This document shows, piece after piece, positions 1 through 11,345 of a stretch of 64,000 nt of DNA; position 1 is the stretch's first letter; each line of letters begins with the position of its first letter. Source of the DNA: Megaleporinus macrocephalus. Its lineage: Eukaryota > Chordata > Actinopteri > Characiformes > Anostomidae. Below the pieces are notes generated by a model, which did no database searches, was not told the origin of the DNA, and saw only the letters and a list, made by a program, of their open reading frames with translations. Made by a program: the position numbers and the translations under genes. Where the stretch lies: the NCBI GenBank assembly GCA_021613375.1, contig CM038715.1:3329378-3393377 (forward strand), written 5' to 3'.

Positions 1-239
1 CAGAATTAAACATAAAAGTGAAGAAGTGGTTAATGATCTGGTAGTGTTATGATAAAAAGTGTTACAAACCTAGAAATTATAAATTGATGTTACAAGTCTA
101 CTGGAACCGGACTAGGTTTAGCCAGGGAGATGCTATTAATAACCACTGAGATCCATAACTTTCCATAAGTCCATAACTTCAATCCAGTATGAATCTGCCA
201 TGTCTCTAGTTGTATTACTTATGTCTGCTAAGTAATCAT

Positions 240-700
240 TCCGGATGAAAATGACCTTCTATAAATACCACCTGAAGCTCCCTAACAGTAGTGGTGCTTC
301 AATCAACGTCACAGTGACATTCTCACACATATACCCCTCCTTTACCGGACAGTCTAGGGCTGTACATACTTATAACCTACAGGAGCTTCATTAGATGCCA
401 AATATTCCTCAGGTTTAACCCATGTTTCTGTTAGACATAACATCAAATTTTTGATACGTTATTGTATCATTTACAACGAGAGCCTTAGAGTTCAGAGATC
501 CTACATTAAACAAACCAAACTTTAGTTCAGAGATGCTGCAGCTAGACACTGGGTCTGATATTTCTATATTAATTAGGTTATCTGGACAAGCTGTTCGAGA
601 ATTTCTGAGTCTGCGTTTAATTCGGGGCAATGAGACAATCTCGATATATCTGTATCTAGTTAACGACTCTCTGTCGGCATTAGTTACCATCTCGGTATAA
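240..700 (-). mobile_element. Degenerate LINE fragment, N-terminal endonuclease domain
   Basis: Read on the minus strand, this stretch gives the start of the apurinic-endonuclease domain of a fish non-LTR retrotransposon. Seen in the translation: FGLFNVGSLNSKALVVND, then after a frameshift LTETWV, a stop, PEEYLASNEAPVGYKYVQP, a stop, and LSGKGG. The family pattern is an FN-RSLNSK-type start followed by TETWLKP and a RLSGRGGG-type block. At least one frameshift and several stops show it is dead. The reverse transcriptase that should follow at lower coordinates is outside the window or deleted. The first 30 bases of the window resemble the block at 4449-4480, another sign of retroelement debris. 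Confidence 0.7.
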
Positions 701-944
701 CTGTATCTAGGTAACGACTGTTTGTTGTTGCTACTTACGTGGCCTTATGTTGTATAAACACTGATATTAAACTGAATCAGGGCTTCATTTTGAGTTACAA
801 ATTAACAGAATACTGCACAGATCTGGAAGTGCGCATTTTCATGTTGGTTCTACATTCTTCAGTGAAAGCAGGTTCTAGTGTAAAACACACATTAACACCT
901 TACTGTTACACAGAGAGTCTCTCCAGAGCAGACAGAGCTTCCCA

Positions 945-2100
945 GACATTACTCAGATATTACTCAGACATTACTCAGATACTACTCAGACATTACTCAG
1001 ACATTAATCAGACACTACTCAGACATTACTCAGACATTAATCAGACACTACTCTGACACTACTCTGACACTACTCAGACATTACTCAGACACTACTCAGA
1101 TATTACTCAGACACTACTCAGATATTACTCAGACACTACTCAGACATTACTCAGACATTACTCAGATACTACTCAGACATTACTCAGATATTACTCAGAC
1201 ATTAATCAGATATTACTCAAGTTTCAAGTTTCAAGTTTATTTGTCATTTGCACATCATGTCAGGACATAACATGCATTGAAATTCTTGGGGTGAGACTCA
1301 GATTAATCAGACATTAATCAGACACTACTCAGACACTACTCAGACACTACTCAGACACTACTCTGACATTACTTTGACATTACTCTGACATTACTCTGAC
1401 ATTACTCAGACACTACTCAGACACTACTCAGATATTACTCAGACATTACTCAGACACTACTCAGATATTACTCAGACACTACTAACATACTCAGATATTA
1501 CTCAGACACTAGTCAGTTATTACTCAGACATTACTTAGACATTACTCAGACACTACTCAGATATTACTCAGTTATTACTCAGACACTACTCAGACATCAG
1601 ATACTAACATCAGATAACTACATAACATGCATTGAAATTCTTGGGGTGAGACTCAGACATTAATCAGACACTACTCAGACACTACTCAGACACTACTCAG
1701 ACACTACTCTGACATTACTCTGACATTACTCTGACACTACTCAGATATTACTCAGACATTACTCAGACACTACTCAGATATTACTCAGACACTACTCAGA
1801 TATTACTCAGATATTACTCAGATATTACTCAGACATTACTCAGATATTACTCAGACACTACTCAGATATTACTCAGATATTACTCAGACATTACCCAGAT
1901 ATTACTCAGACACTACTCAGACACTACTCAGATATTACTCAGACACTACTCAGATATTACTCAGACACTACTCAGATACTACTCAGACACTAGTCAGTTA
2001 TTACTCAGACATTACTTAGACATTAATCAGACATTACTCAGTTATTACTCAGATATTACTCAGACACTACTCAGTTATTACTCAGACATTACTCAGACAA
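945..2100. repeat. 11-bp minisatellite, about 100 copies
   Basis: Tandem units follow the pattern ACTCAGACATT, with common variants ACTCAGATATT, ACTCAGACACT, ACTCTGACACT and AATCAGACATT. The array is broken at 1218-1300 and 1621-1654 by the same piece of retrotransposon tail. Units after each break run in the same order, so part of the array was duplicated with a period of about 355 bp. Because 11 is not a multiple of 3, the repeat opens a short meaningless reading frame that ends at 1056. Confidence 0.93.
1218..1300 (-). mobile_element. LINE 3'-tail fragment inside the minisatellite
   Basis: A triple CAAGTTT repeat followed by a Ttatttgtcatttgcaca-type segment is the reverse complement of a common fish LINE 3' end, which finishes in short tandem repeats. 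Its inner part, cataacatgcattgaaattc, recurs at 1621-1640, so the insertion predates an internal duplication of the array. Confidence 0.6.
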
Positions 2101-2149
2101 AGACAACAGATCAGAGCCGCTGTGTTGACAACCATTACAGCATGTCAGC

Positions 2150-2150
<1 letters not shown>

Positions 2151-2182
<32 letters not shown>
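2151..2182. repeat. (TC)n microsatellite
   Basis: Uninterrupted TC dinucleotides immediately after the 11-bp minisatellite. Confidence 0.95.
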
Positions 2183-2185
<3 letters not shown>

Positions 2186-2434
2186 CTCCTTAAAGAACCT
2201 CAGTTTAACTACAGTGTGATAAAAACCCGAGTGTGAAGTGAGTCTCTCTGTAACTGAGTGAGCATGTGGTCTGTGTGGAAGTTTTGTTTAGTTCTCTTCT
2301 TAATAACTGGTTAGTTTTGGGTATGAAGAGATGTATGTTACACTCTTTCAGCAATAAGGTGGTCACAAATGTTGTGGATCCACTTCTTGTTATTAATAGT
2401 GTGTCATTGTAGCAGCAAATAAAGCAAAAAACTT

Positions 2435-2550
2435 GTTTTAAAAAAACTTGCCCTAAAAATCGGCAGCACATGTCGGCCATCGGCTGACCCTGACCTCTAA
2501 ACATCAGTATCGGCATCGGCTATAGAAAAACCCATATTGGTCCATCTCTA
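2435..2550. mobile_element. hAT-like terminal fragment
   Basis: The sequence ends in ...ttggtccatctcta, the complement of a TAGAGATGGACCAA terminus, close to the terminus of the complete element at 55418-56354. Inside are the CGGC-rich repeats (atcggcagc, catcggctga, tatcggcatcgg) usual for such fish elements. No matching left end was found, so it is truncated or its left end has diverged. Confidence 0.6.
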
Positions 2551-4307
2551 ATATGTACTGGCAAAATACAAAAAAACGAATGACTTTAATTTAATTTATG
2601 TTTCTCTGGGTTTTGACTCAGCACAAACATTTAACTTCTACAAGACTAAACGTTTGTTCTGCTAAACTGTTGAATAGAAACATCTTTAATTACAAGGTTG
2701 AATTTTTAGCCTCTTCACAGCTAATTCAGTTTGCCATTGTGCATTTAAGCATCTGTGTAGGCATGCGCACGTATGTTTGACCTTCTGCAGGTGCAGGACG
2801 ACTGATAAACACAGCTGGTCAGACTTGGTCTTTAAACGAACCCGCTCTCCACATGGCCTTTGACCCCTGCACTGCACCCTCAGACCAACCCTTTCACAAA
2901 CACTCACACCAACCAAAGCCCAATTAACCTGCAGGCCTTTGATGCTGAGCAAATTTTAGATTTTTTAAAGAAATTTAATTGTAATCTACTCAGCTTGAAC
3001 GATGTGGATAATAATACTGTATGAATGGAACTCTGAAGAGCCTAGCATCCTAACAGCCTCGGTGTCAATGACATAGATATCTACGTTCAAGCTCACACTC
3101 TCTGCTAGTCATTTTCTACATATGTTCTTTCAAAGTGTAGCTCCCGATGATGGTCTATTAAATGCTACCTCTCATTTAGTAGCAGTTTCAGCGCCCCCTG
3201 TCCGTAATGAGACAGGACAGGGGTTAGAACAGCTCAATACAGGAGATAACCAGTCTTTGATCCAAACAGCCATGCAGAACAGTCTGGTCAAAGCCTCAGA
3301 AAATGTGCTGTCAGGACTTTTGGATTTAAATTAAACCCTGTTAACCCACAGAGGAAGACTTCTCACATACACGGAAGACGGAGAGCAGGAGTCAGGGAGG
3401 TGCCCTTTTTCTTTGACGTTAAGAGAGAGGACCACCATTAAGAATTTGTGTGTGCTGCAGAAAAGAACAGAGCGAGCTGACAGCGAGATCAATCGCCCAT
3501 TCCAGGTAAAGGACCTTTAAGTATGGAATCTGTACGCCTCAGCGCTGAGCAGGGAAGGAAACTGGCACATGACTAACACATTCAATATATCATAATATAT
3601 CATATATCAAAGAACAGGACATTTTTTACTGATTATTTAAATTCTTGTATCTCTTACTGGAAGTAAAATGGTAATACTTTACTTAAACCTTGTTTTATAA
3701 CACAGACCGTGACATCCATGACAAACATATCATACGAGGTGACATAACAGATTATGTTATGTAATATAACAGTGCCACGTACAGTTCCCATGACAGATAC
3801 TCAGATTTTTTTGTTTTGTTTTTTTGTCTGTGGTTATCTCCACAGCTTCGCTAAATATATCTTACTCAGATCCAGATAATACTTAGTAAGGCCATGACAG
3901 TTTCCTCTCTTTCAATCATGCTCACTAAGTGCTAATAGTGCCCTGCTAAACATGATCGAGTGAGAGTGAGTATTGTAAGTACTTACCAGCCACAGTATAT
4001 ACATGCCAATTGTAGTTAAATGTAAAAGACTGAAGAAAGACAGGAGATAAACTATCATATAATAAAGTTTGTAAGGAAGTAGTTGAGATTATTTTTGCTA
4101 ACATTTTACAGTTTTTACAGTAACACTGCTGCCAGAAAAGTTAATTGTTTGGTATGTCACTGCAAAACAGTGCACCATTCTAAATGTTACAATATTACCC
4201 TGTAAAATAATAAACCAGTATTTTACTGTAAAATAAATCTAAAATGTATAACAAAAGGGAAAAGTATATGATGGGACAAGTGGGTTCTAGTATGATTTCT
4301 GTGTAGG
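2551..4307. other. Intergenic, no gene recognised
   Basis: No coding similarity was found on either strand. A 70-codon frame at 3122-3334 lacks any recognisable domain and is probably chance or old repeat. Around 3670-3790 there are palindromic TTATGTTATGTAATATAAC-type stretches that look like repeat debris. Confidence 0.5.
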
Positions 4308-4440
4308 GCAAGGCAAGTTTATTTGTATAGCACCTTTCATACACAGTGGCAACTCAAAGTGCTTTACAGAAATAAAGAAATAAGAAACAAAGCATTAAAA
4401 TAAATCAGTTGAAAGAAATAAGAAATATACAAATGTTTAA
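4308..4440 (-). mobile_element. LINE/SINE 3'-tail, reverse orientation
   Basis: GGCAAGGCAAGTTTATTTG, then a gtatagcacctttcatacac segment and aactcaaagtgctttaca, is the reverse complement of a very common fish retroelement tail ending in AAATAAACTTGCCTTGCC. Downstream, blocks at about 4433-4530 and 4735-4830 repeat each other (TTTAAAAGAAAG...TAAACATAAAA...GAGGTTTAAAA), so the debris probably runs to about 4.83 kb. Confidence 0.65.
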
Positions 4441-4830
4441 AAGAAAGAGAATTAAACATAAAAGTGGAGGATGAGGTTTAAAAGTGACGTTGGACTGTGT
4501 TCTTCCAGCTTATGTTTTTCTTTACCATGTGTTACTCCTGCACCCCACCAGAGCCGGCTCCGTATATACTGCCCTAGAGGCTCAGCTCTATTTCAGAAAC
4601 TGCACTAAAGATTTCTCTTATATTATCATACAAGTTGGCGATTCCTATCACTTTTCTCAAAAAGGGGTTGCCAGGTCCAGCCCACAGCATTTACTCACCC
4701 TAGGGAAAGCCTCTGTCTCAGTAAAAAAAAAGAAAAATATTTAAAAGAAAGAAAATGAAACATAAAAATGAAGAAGGAGGTTTAAAATTAACGTTGGGCT
4801 GTGTGCTGAGGACTATTCTTCTGGCTTATG

Positions 4831-7193
4831 TTGTCTTTACTGCTTTCTTTTCCCATTTTCTGTCATTCCTCTCATTTACTCTCCAACCTTTCCACCAGTC
4901 CCCCAATCAACAAACTCTTATCAAAAACCGTGCATGTAAAACCCAGACACGACACAACAGCGGCTACCAATTTAGCTAAAATATAGCAGCACTTTATTAT
5001 TATATCAAAAAAACATTATTTTATACATAGTGTGAGTTTGACGGAGTCATTTATTTTAAGTGAACTGGTAACTGAATGGATATAATGAATGGATATAAAA
5101 GCTGATCATTAAAGCCGCAGCAAGCAGGAAAAATTTTTATATTACTGAGTCTGTTTTAACATTAGTACTAAAAGAGCATTTTAAATTCCAAATTTGCAGA
5201 AACCGCAACTGCAGTTTTAACCAGAACTGGAGCTTCATATTCAAGCCTATTCAAATTAAAGGCTTGAGAGGTAGTAACTGTTCTTGTTCAGAAATTGAAG
5301 CACCTGGTTTGCTGGGCTAAATGTATAATGTCAGAGCACTTAAAGAAAATAAGTCTTTAAAAATGGCTCGTTAAAATACTGTTTTCCTCTTTGACTGGAT
5401 AAACGTGTGATCAATCTGGGGAGGTTTAGTTGGAAATATAATACATAAAATAAAAAAACAGCCAATCAGGTCTTACAACAGACAGTGACAGCTTATGATA
5501 TATATATATATCAGATTTATTAGATTTTGTGTAAAATCCGCTGCACGTGGGTCTCCATTGTTGTATCTACTGACGTGATCAGCGGGTAGTGACATCAAAT
5601 GGTTGCAGTAACCGGCCGTCACGCTCGAGCACAGCTAGCTACTAAACATGCTACTGTTCAGTCTTTACAGTTTGAGCTAGAACTCAACATTTCTGACATC
5701 AGCGGTGACATCACACACCACGTTAGTGTAAATGGTGAACAGAGAGGGTGGAGGAGAGAGTGACACAGTGCTGGAGTTGTTGTGAAGCTGTGTGTTGGTG
5801 TTGACGGAGAAGGAGAGTGTCTGTTAAAGGAGCTCCGCTTTCTAGCAGGAAACATTCACACTCAGTAAACAGCTAGATACACTGAACGGGAGTGTCTCTG
5901 AGCTTCACACTCCTTTATTAGTGAAGTAGTATGTTCACTACTAAGACTGGACTTTCACCTTCAGGATCCACAAACGAGGAGAAGCAGCTGACGCTAACGC
6001 TAAACCTTCTCAGGAGAGAATCCAGCGCATGTTCACGTTCACGTTCACGGTTCTTCTCGCGGTTCTCCATAATCTGGAGCTTCTGGACTTCCTGTGTGGG
6101 GAAACTGTGGCACTGCATTGTGTTTTAGTCTACGCTTAAAACCAACAGCCTCCGTCAAGTCTCTCACCAGTGGTGGTCTACTGAACCACTCAAACTCATC
6201 CAGACTGAAGTGAGGAGAGCAGAGCGGGGGTCTTTGGGTAGCTGTGTTGGTCCACACGCTGCTTCACTAACTATTCTCCTTGTTTATGTTTGTGAAGCTG
6301 TTTAGACTAATATCAGTCTTCACACTGCCTTTCACTGAAACTACATCAACAACACAATGTACATGGTTTTCTTTAAGCTAGGTTAGTAACTAACACTCAC
6401 TCCTTCACACCACAGTCCAGTTCAGACCTGAAACCATCTGACCTCATCTACCCAGCAGGCTGCCTTCATATGTTAAATATTTAGAATAAAAATGTTAATT
6501 TATAAATAAATCTGATACTTTTTGTAATTTTTTTATAACGTGTCTTAACAATTTAGAGTCATTACACCATATTAAGGCTCACAAGTGTTACCACGTTTGG
6601 TTCCCTTTAAACCAAATGTGGTTCTTCTTTAAAATGTAAGAGGCTACAACAGAGATAGAACTATACACCCAACACATCTTTAACAGGCAAACCCGCAAAA
6701 GAAGAACTCCACCTGAAGGTGAGTATAGTCAATGTTACAACATTTCCCTACAGACTACATAATGTTAAACACACGTAGGCACCACCAACACTGTTCCTAT
6801 TCCACTAATGAAGTAGCACGCCTCTAATTAATAAATATCTTATAATCTTGATTGTGCGTTTAAGAATGCATGTGCCCTTTGCCCCCTCGGTGTAGAAACT
6901 GTTAATTGATCCCAAACATAACGTTTGCCTGTAAATCCCTGGGCTCTATTATGTCTTAGGGTCATGAGCAGCGCCTGCAAACATCCAATGATGTTGTTAC
7001 ATTAAAAGCATGCGGCTCAGAAAAGCTGTGCCTTCCAAAAATACCTCAGGGTAGATTTCCTAATCAGAAGCAAAGTGCTGTTGATTCATTAATTTATTGG
7101 CTTGCCGTATGCCAGTTTGGAGTGTTTGAAGCGCTTTCCCTTCTCCCACTTCCCCTCTGTCTGTGCTCCAGGGCGAGTGCTGTGCGCTGGTGG

Positions 7194-7238
<45 letters not shown>

Positions 7239-8190
7239 GAGTAAAGGGGGTCTGTAGGGAGCATCAAGTTCTTCCTCATCGTGTGGCACTTAAATTAAAT
7301 GAAGTGGTTCTTGGAAACCTCGGGGATAGGTGATAACGCAATTAAAGCCCTCTGATGGTTTACCCAGGGAAGGGGCAGTTGCAGCCCAAGAGACAATTAA
7401 CTTGGGTATAATGAACTCCTTTTTGTTGCCTTTTTTTAAAAACCCCATCTAGCTTTGACTGCTCTTTTATAGCAGACTTTCACTTGTCCTGCCCCCCCCG
7501 AAACCCTTACTCACAGTGTCTCTGAGATGAAAACAGATCGTTAGTTAATAGGCCCTCTGTGATCAGATAGGTCTATTAGGAGAATGATATGAAAGAGAAT
7601 GAGGAAATGAGAGAGAATAGAGTCTGTACAATAGAGAGTTTAGGTCATCTCGTCCACATATATTAATGTCAGGTCTTCGCTACAGTTATCAAATTTCTGA
7701 ACATCCATTAGAGCTGCATGTACTGCACACAGGTTCATTTTTCCTTCATCTGAATCCTCTGAGTTGTGCACTAAATGTATCATTATTGTTCGTTTAAAGC
7801 CACAGATATGAATGTGATAGACGCACACAATGAAAAAGATTAAAGATTTAAAATGTAGAATACTGAACAATGTTCTTTTCAGTGTTGGTGACTAAAGCGT
7901 CATCAGTATGAGAGCATGCATTTGAAACAAGATTGAATGTTTTTGTTTTTATCGTGGTCCTCAGAGGTAGAACAGAGATATTATTTAATCTTATCTGCAG
8001 GAACAGCTAGGAGCATTCTGAGTGTGTACATTAAATAGCATTGTGTAGCTTTTACTATTAGCTGCTGAATTAAATAAGCCTTTGGAATTGATTATATGTG
8101 CTTTGAGCTGTACTGTGGAAGAGTTTAGGAAGATTACAGAATAAGGACTAAGCAATGAACAAGAAATCATGATGCATCTCTGAGCTAGCG
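4831..8190. other. Intergenic, mostly unassigned sequence
   Basis: No gene was recognised. The 5.6-6.3 kb stretch is richer in C and G and has overlapping short frames on both strands, but none shows a known domain or credible splice structure. The 6.83-7.08 kb and 7.32-7.42 kb stretches are low in repeats and could be conserved non-coding DNA. A GT microsatellite lies at 7196-7237. Confidence 0.5.
7196..7237. repeat. (GT)n microsatellite
   Basis: About 20 GT dinucleotides. Minus-strand frames here read as poly-His-Thr and are artefacts. Confidence 0.95.
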
Positions 8191-8194
8191 GAGC

Positions 8195-8445
8195 ACTTCA
8201 CTCTGGGTTTGATTCTCCAGCTGGTTGGAGTGTGTTCTCCTCATGTTTGTGTGGGTTTCCTCCCACAGTCCAATCACATACAGGCGAATTGAAGATACTA
8301 CTTGGCTCTCGGTGTGAATGTCTGTGTGTCTGCTCTGCCATGGACTGGCAGCCTGTCCAGGGTGTTTCTTGCTTTCCATCCAGTGAGCGCTGGGATAAGC
8401 TCTAACAGCCCCTAAGACCAGGAGGAGCCGCTTAGCTGATGATGA
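8195..8445 (+). mobile_element. RTE-like LINE/SINE 3' fragment
   Basis: The segment contains tgtttgtgtgggtttcctcc, cacagtccaatcacatacag, gccatggactggcagcctgt and gagcgctgggataagctct. These occur in this order in a very widespread fish repeat derived from the 3' end of RTE-type LINEs. It is diverged and lacks a terminal short tandem repeat. Assignment to the RTE clade rests on memory of the family. Confidence 0.65.
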
Positions 8446-8703
8446 ATTATTCTCCCAGTCCACTGGTGCACAGTGATGTAAGACAGGGTGTAAAAAACCC
8501 GGCATTCGTTGGAGAACATGTTGGCTGTCTGGCTGCTAGCTTACTCGCTGATTCTAGCTTTAATGGTAACAATTTTTTAAGTTAAACAATAATTCTTCTA
8601 AAAAATGCTCATTTCTTTTGGTAATGTGGCCTTCGTGACGTCTATCTTATGTCAGTTTTAGTAGCCTTGATGCAAGAGGGGCAGTATATACCTCTACATA
8701 GTG

Positions 8704-9495
8704 CAGGAGTATTTAATTAGAGTCAGTAAGGTCCAGTTAGAGGAGATCTCCTCAGGCCAAGATCTGGACCATCATCATTTCTAGCGTGTGTTCTGATTCA
8801 GTGGTGTATCCTGTTTACTGAAGTAGTCTAGTATCAGCATCTTATACCATCAGCTACTGAAACACCAACACACCACACATACCGTTCAGTATATTTCAGT
8901 ATATTTACCATTTAAATACTGAACTGAATTAATTATTTATAAAAATCCAAATAAATGTTCAAGTAAAAACAAGAGCTACATTTAAAAAACAGAATTCTTT
9001 TTTTAAAAAGTTCATCTTAAAGTGTTTATTTATAGAGAAAGTAAATAAAGGTGGTTCTTCTTGTTAACTCAGCTTCTCAGATGAACATGTTGGTTGTACA
9101 GAGCGGTGTTCTCCAGAACTAGACGAGCAGGTTCATTCCAGAACCGTTCCTGTTAAACACTCAGTTTCTCTGTTCACTTTTCTGTTTTTACGTTATTCTT
9201 TCTGACTCGCTTTAGTCTCCGGCTGCTGCTCCTCACTTCCTACCTCGCCTGTGTGCACGCCGCACGCCCCAATCTGCACAGATCTGATTGGCTAAGGAGC
9301 TTTCGGTGATCTTACAGCGCACGTGATAGGTCTCTGAGTTCACTGCGCCGTAAAGCCCGTATACCATAAAGACTAGAAAAGCTCCACCACTTAAAATAAA
9401 CACAGTCAAATTAAATCATTCTCAGTAGTTTATCAGTTTGGGTCTGCATTGGGCAACGGGGTTCCGGACTGCGGTCCGCCTATTAGTGACCCCTG
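8704..9495. mobile_element. Non-autonomous hAT-like element, family A copy 1
   Basis: The left end reads CAGGAGTATTTAATTAG and the right end is the complement of CAGGGGTCACTAATAGG, giving imperfect inverted termini. The copy matches 16989-18119 along nearly its whole length, minus a nested insertion there. Shared blocks include ctgattcagtggtgtatcct and ccgttcagtatatttcag. No clear 8-bp target duplication remains. It has no transposase frame. Confidence 0.65.
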
Positions 9496-10140
9496 GTCTA
9501 GTCTGTCATTAAATATCAAAGAGGAAGAACGCAAGTACAGAAAAACAACAGGAGAGATGACGACTAGTTTAGTATGTGTCATCAATATCTAACTTTAGGG
9601 CATAAATACAAATTCACAACATAACGTTCTGTCACCATCTCAGTAAGTTTAAAGTACTGCTCACATTCTGGGTAGATTAACAAGTTTTACAGTTACAGTT
9701 GCGAAGTTATTAAGGACCAACTGGGTGGATCACTCTGCTACAGTGCCACCCTGAGGTTGACTGGTGCTACAGCTCTAGGTAGTCAGGAATACCAAAGACA
9801 GAAGCTTGCAGACTGTGGATAAAGCAGCTAAGCATATGACGTATCCCTGTGTTTATATTTGAGGATGTTTTTCCCTCAAACAGACAGACATAACGCCATA
9901 TATTTATTTTTAAGGACCCCTTTGGATTTTTAGACATTTACGGTTTCCAAGAGGTTAATTACGCCATTTAACAATGCTGTAATTACATACAGTACAGTTT
10001 CTATAGGACTGGTCCTGCGTCCTAAGAATTTCTCTTCCTCAACGTTCGCCATCAAACACTAACATCTTACATAAACAGTTGTTTTAGAACATTTATGGAC
10101 AGAAGTATATCCTATAACCACTGCGTGAATAAGAAAACAA
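9496..10140. other. Intergenic, no gene recognised
   Basis: Non-coding. The 9855-9960 part loosely resembles 19940-20050 (agacattta...tccaagaggttaa against agacattaagg...tccaaggggttaa), possibly two old copies of one repeat. Confidence 0.4.
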
Positions 10141-11060
10141 TCTAGAACAGCACGAAGAGGGAGGAAAAATCTAGAACAGCACGAAGAGGGAGGAACAGTC
10201 TAGAACAGCACAAAGAGGGAGGAACAGTCTAGAACAGCACGAAAAGGGAAGAACTTTCTAGAATTGCATGAAGAAGAAAGAACAATCTAGAACAGCACGA
10301 AAAAGGGAAGAACATTCTAGAACAGCACGAAGAGGGAGGAACAGTCTAGAACAGCACGAAGAGGGAAGAACTTTCTAGAATTGCATGAAGAAGAAAGAAC
10401 AATCTAGAACAGCACGAAAAAGGGAAGAACATTCTAGAACAGCACGAAGAGGGAGGAACAGTCTAGAACAGCACGAAGAGGGAAGAACTTTCTAGAATTG
10501 CATGAAGAAGAAAGAACAATCTAGAACAGCACGAAAAAGGGAAGAACATTCTAGAACAGCACGAAGAGGGAGGAACAGTCTAGAACAGCATGAAAAAGGG
10601 AAGAACATTCTAGAACTGCATGAAGAAGGAAAAACATTCTAGAACAGCATGAAGAGGGAGGAACAGTCTAGAACAACATGAAAAAGGGAAGAACATTCTA
10701 GAACAGCACGAAGAGGGAGGAACAGTCTAGAACAGCATGAAAAAGGGAAGAACATTCTAGAACAGCACGAAGAGGGAAGAACAATCTAGAACAGCACGAA
10801 AAAGGAAAGAACATTCTAGAACTGCATGAAGAAGGAAAAACATTCTAGAACAGCACAAAGAGGGAGGAACAGTCTAGAACAACATGAAAAAGGGAAGAAC
10901 ATTCTAGAACTGTATGAAGAAGAAAGAACATTCTAGAACAGCACAAAGAGGTAAGAACAATCTAGAACAGTGTCAATGGAAGGGAATATTCTAAAACAGT
11001 GTTGACAGTAAGAATCTAGAACAGTGTGATAAAAAAGAACATTCAAGAACAGCATGGACA
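10141..11060. repeat. 29-bp minisatellite with embedded heat-shock elements
   Basis: The unit is about 29 bp (tctagaacagcacgaagagg plus gaggaacag) and repeats about 30 times, decaying after about 10970. Between roughly 10250 and 10600 units are homogenised as a four-unit, 117-bp higher-order repeat: identical attctag steps fall at about 10314, 10431 and 10548. Many unit junctions read GAACATTCTAGAA or GAACTTTCTAGAA, which fit nGAAnnTTCnnGAAn, the three-pentamer consensus bound by heat-shock factor. About a dozen perfect matches can be counted. The array makes no credible protein. Confidence 0.95.
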
Positions 11061-11132
11061 GACAAACATTATAGAACAATGTGAACAGGTAGAACATAAT
11101 AGAACATGTTCTATAATCCAAAAGTGATATGA

Positions 11133-11345
11133 GTTATGTGAATGAAGATGTAGTCTACAATAATTAATCTACAATAATTAATAATTAAAAAGAAACTAGA
11201 GCCTAATCAATTTTCACATAATTCCTCAGATTGACCAGAGACCAATTTCAGAAGCTTATCAGAACTGAACTAAAAAAATAAAATAAAATCAGCTGTTCCC
11301 AGTCCAGTCACAGACCCTGTAACGTCCTGTTGACGATTTGTGTGA
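11133..11345. repeat. Local direct duplication, copy a
   Basis: It matches 12880-13085 in the same orientation. Shared blocks include gaatgaagatgtagtctaca, aattaaaaagaaac, accaatttcagaagcttatc, aaaatcagctgtt and cagtcacagaccct. Copy a has about 35 bases that copy b lacks, and copy b has a short insert near its end. Confidence 0.8.

Noticed and set aside
3122..3334. 70-codon plus-strand frame
   Set aside because: No similarity recognised and no splice or promoter signals; left unassigned.
5918..6257. Overlapping 65-70 codon frames on both strands
   Set aside because: No domain, splice signals or supporting neighbours; likely chance in a stretch richer in G and C.
10141..10975. CRISPR-like array of 29-bp repeats
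   Set aside because: Units are contiguous with no unique spacers, and the surroundings are vertebrate nuclear DNA; it is a minisatellite.
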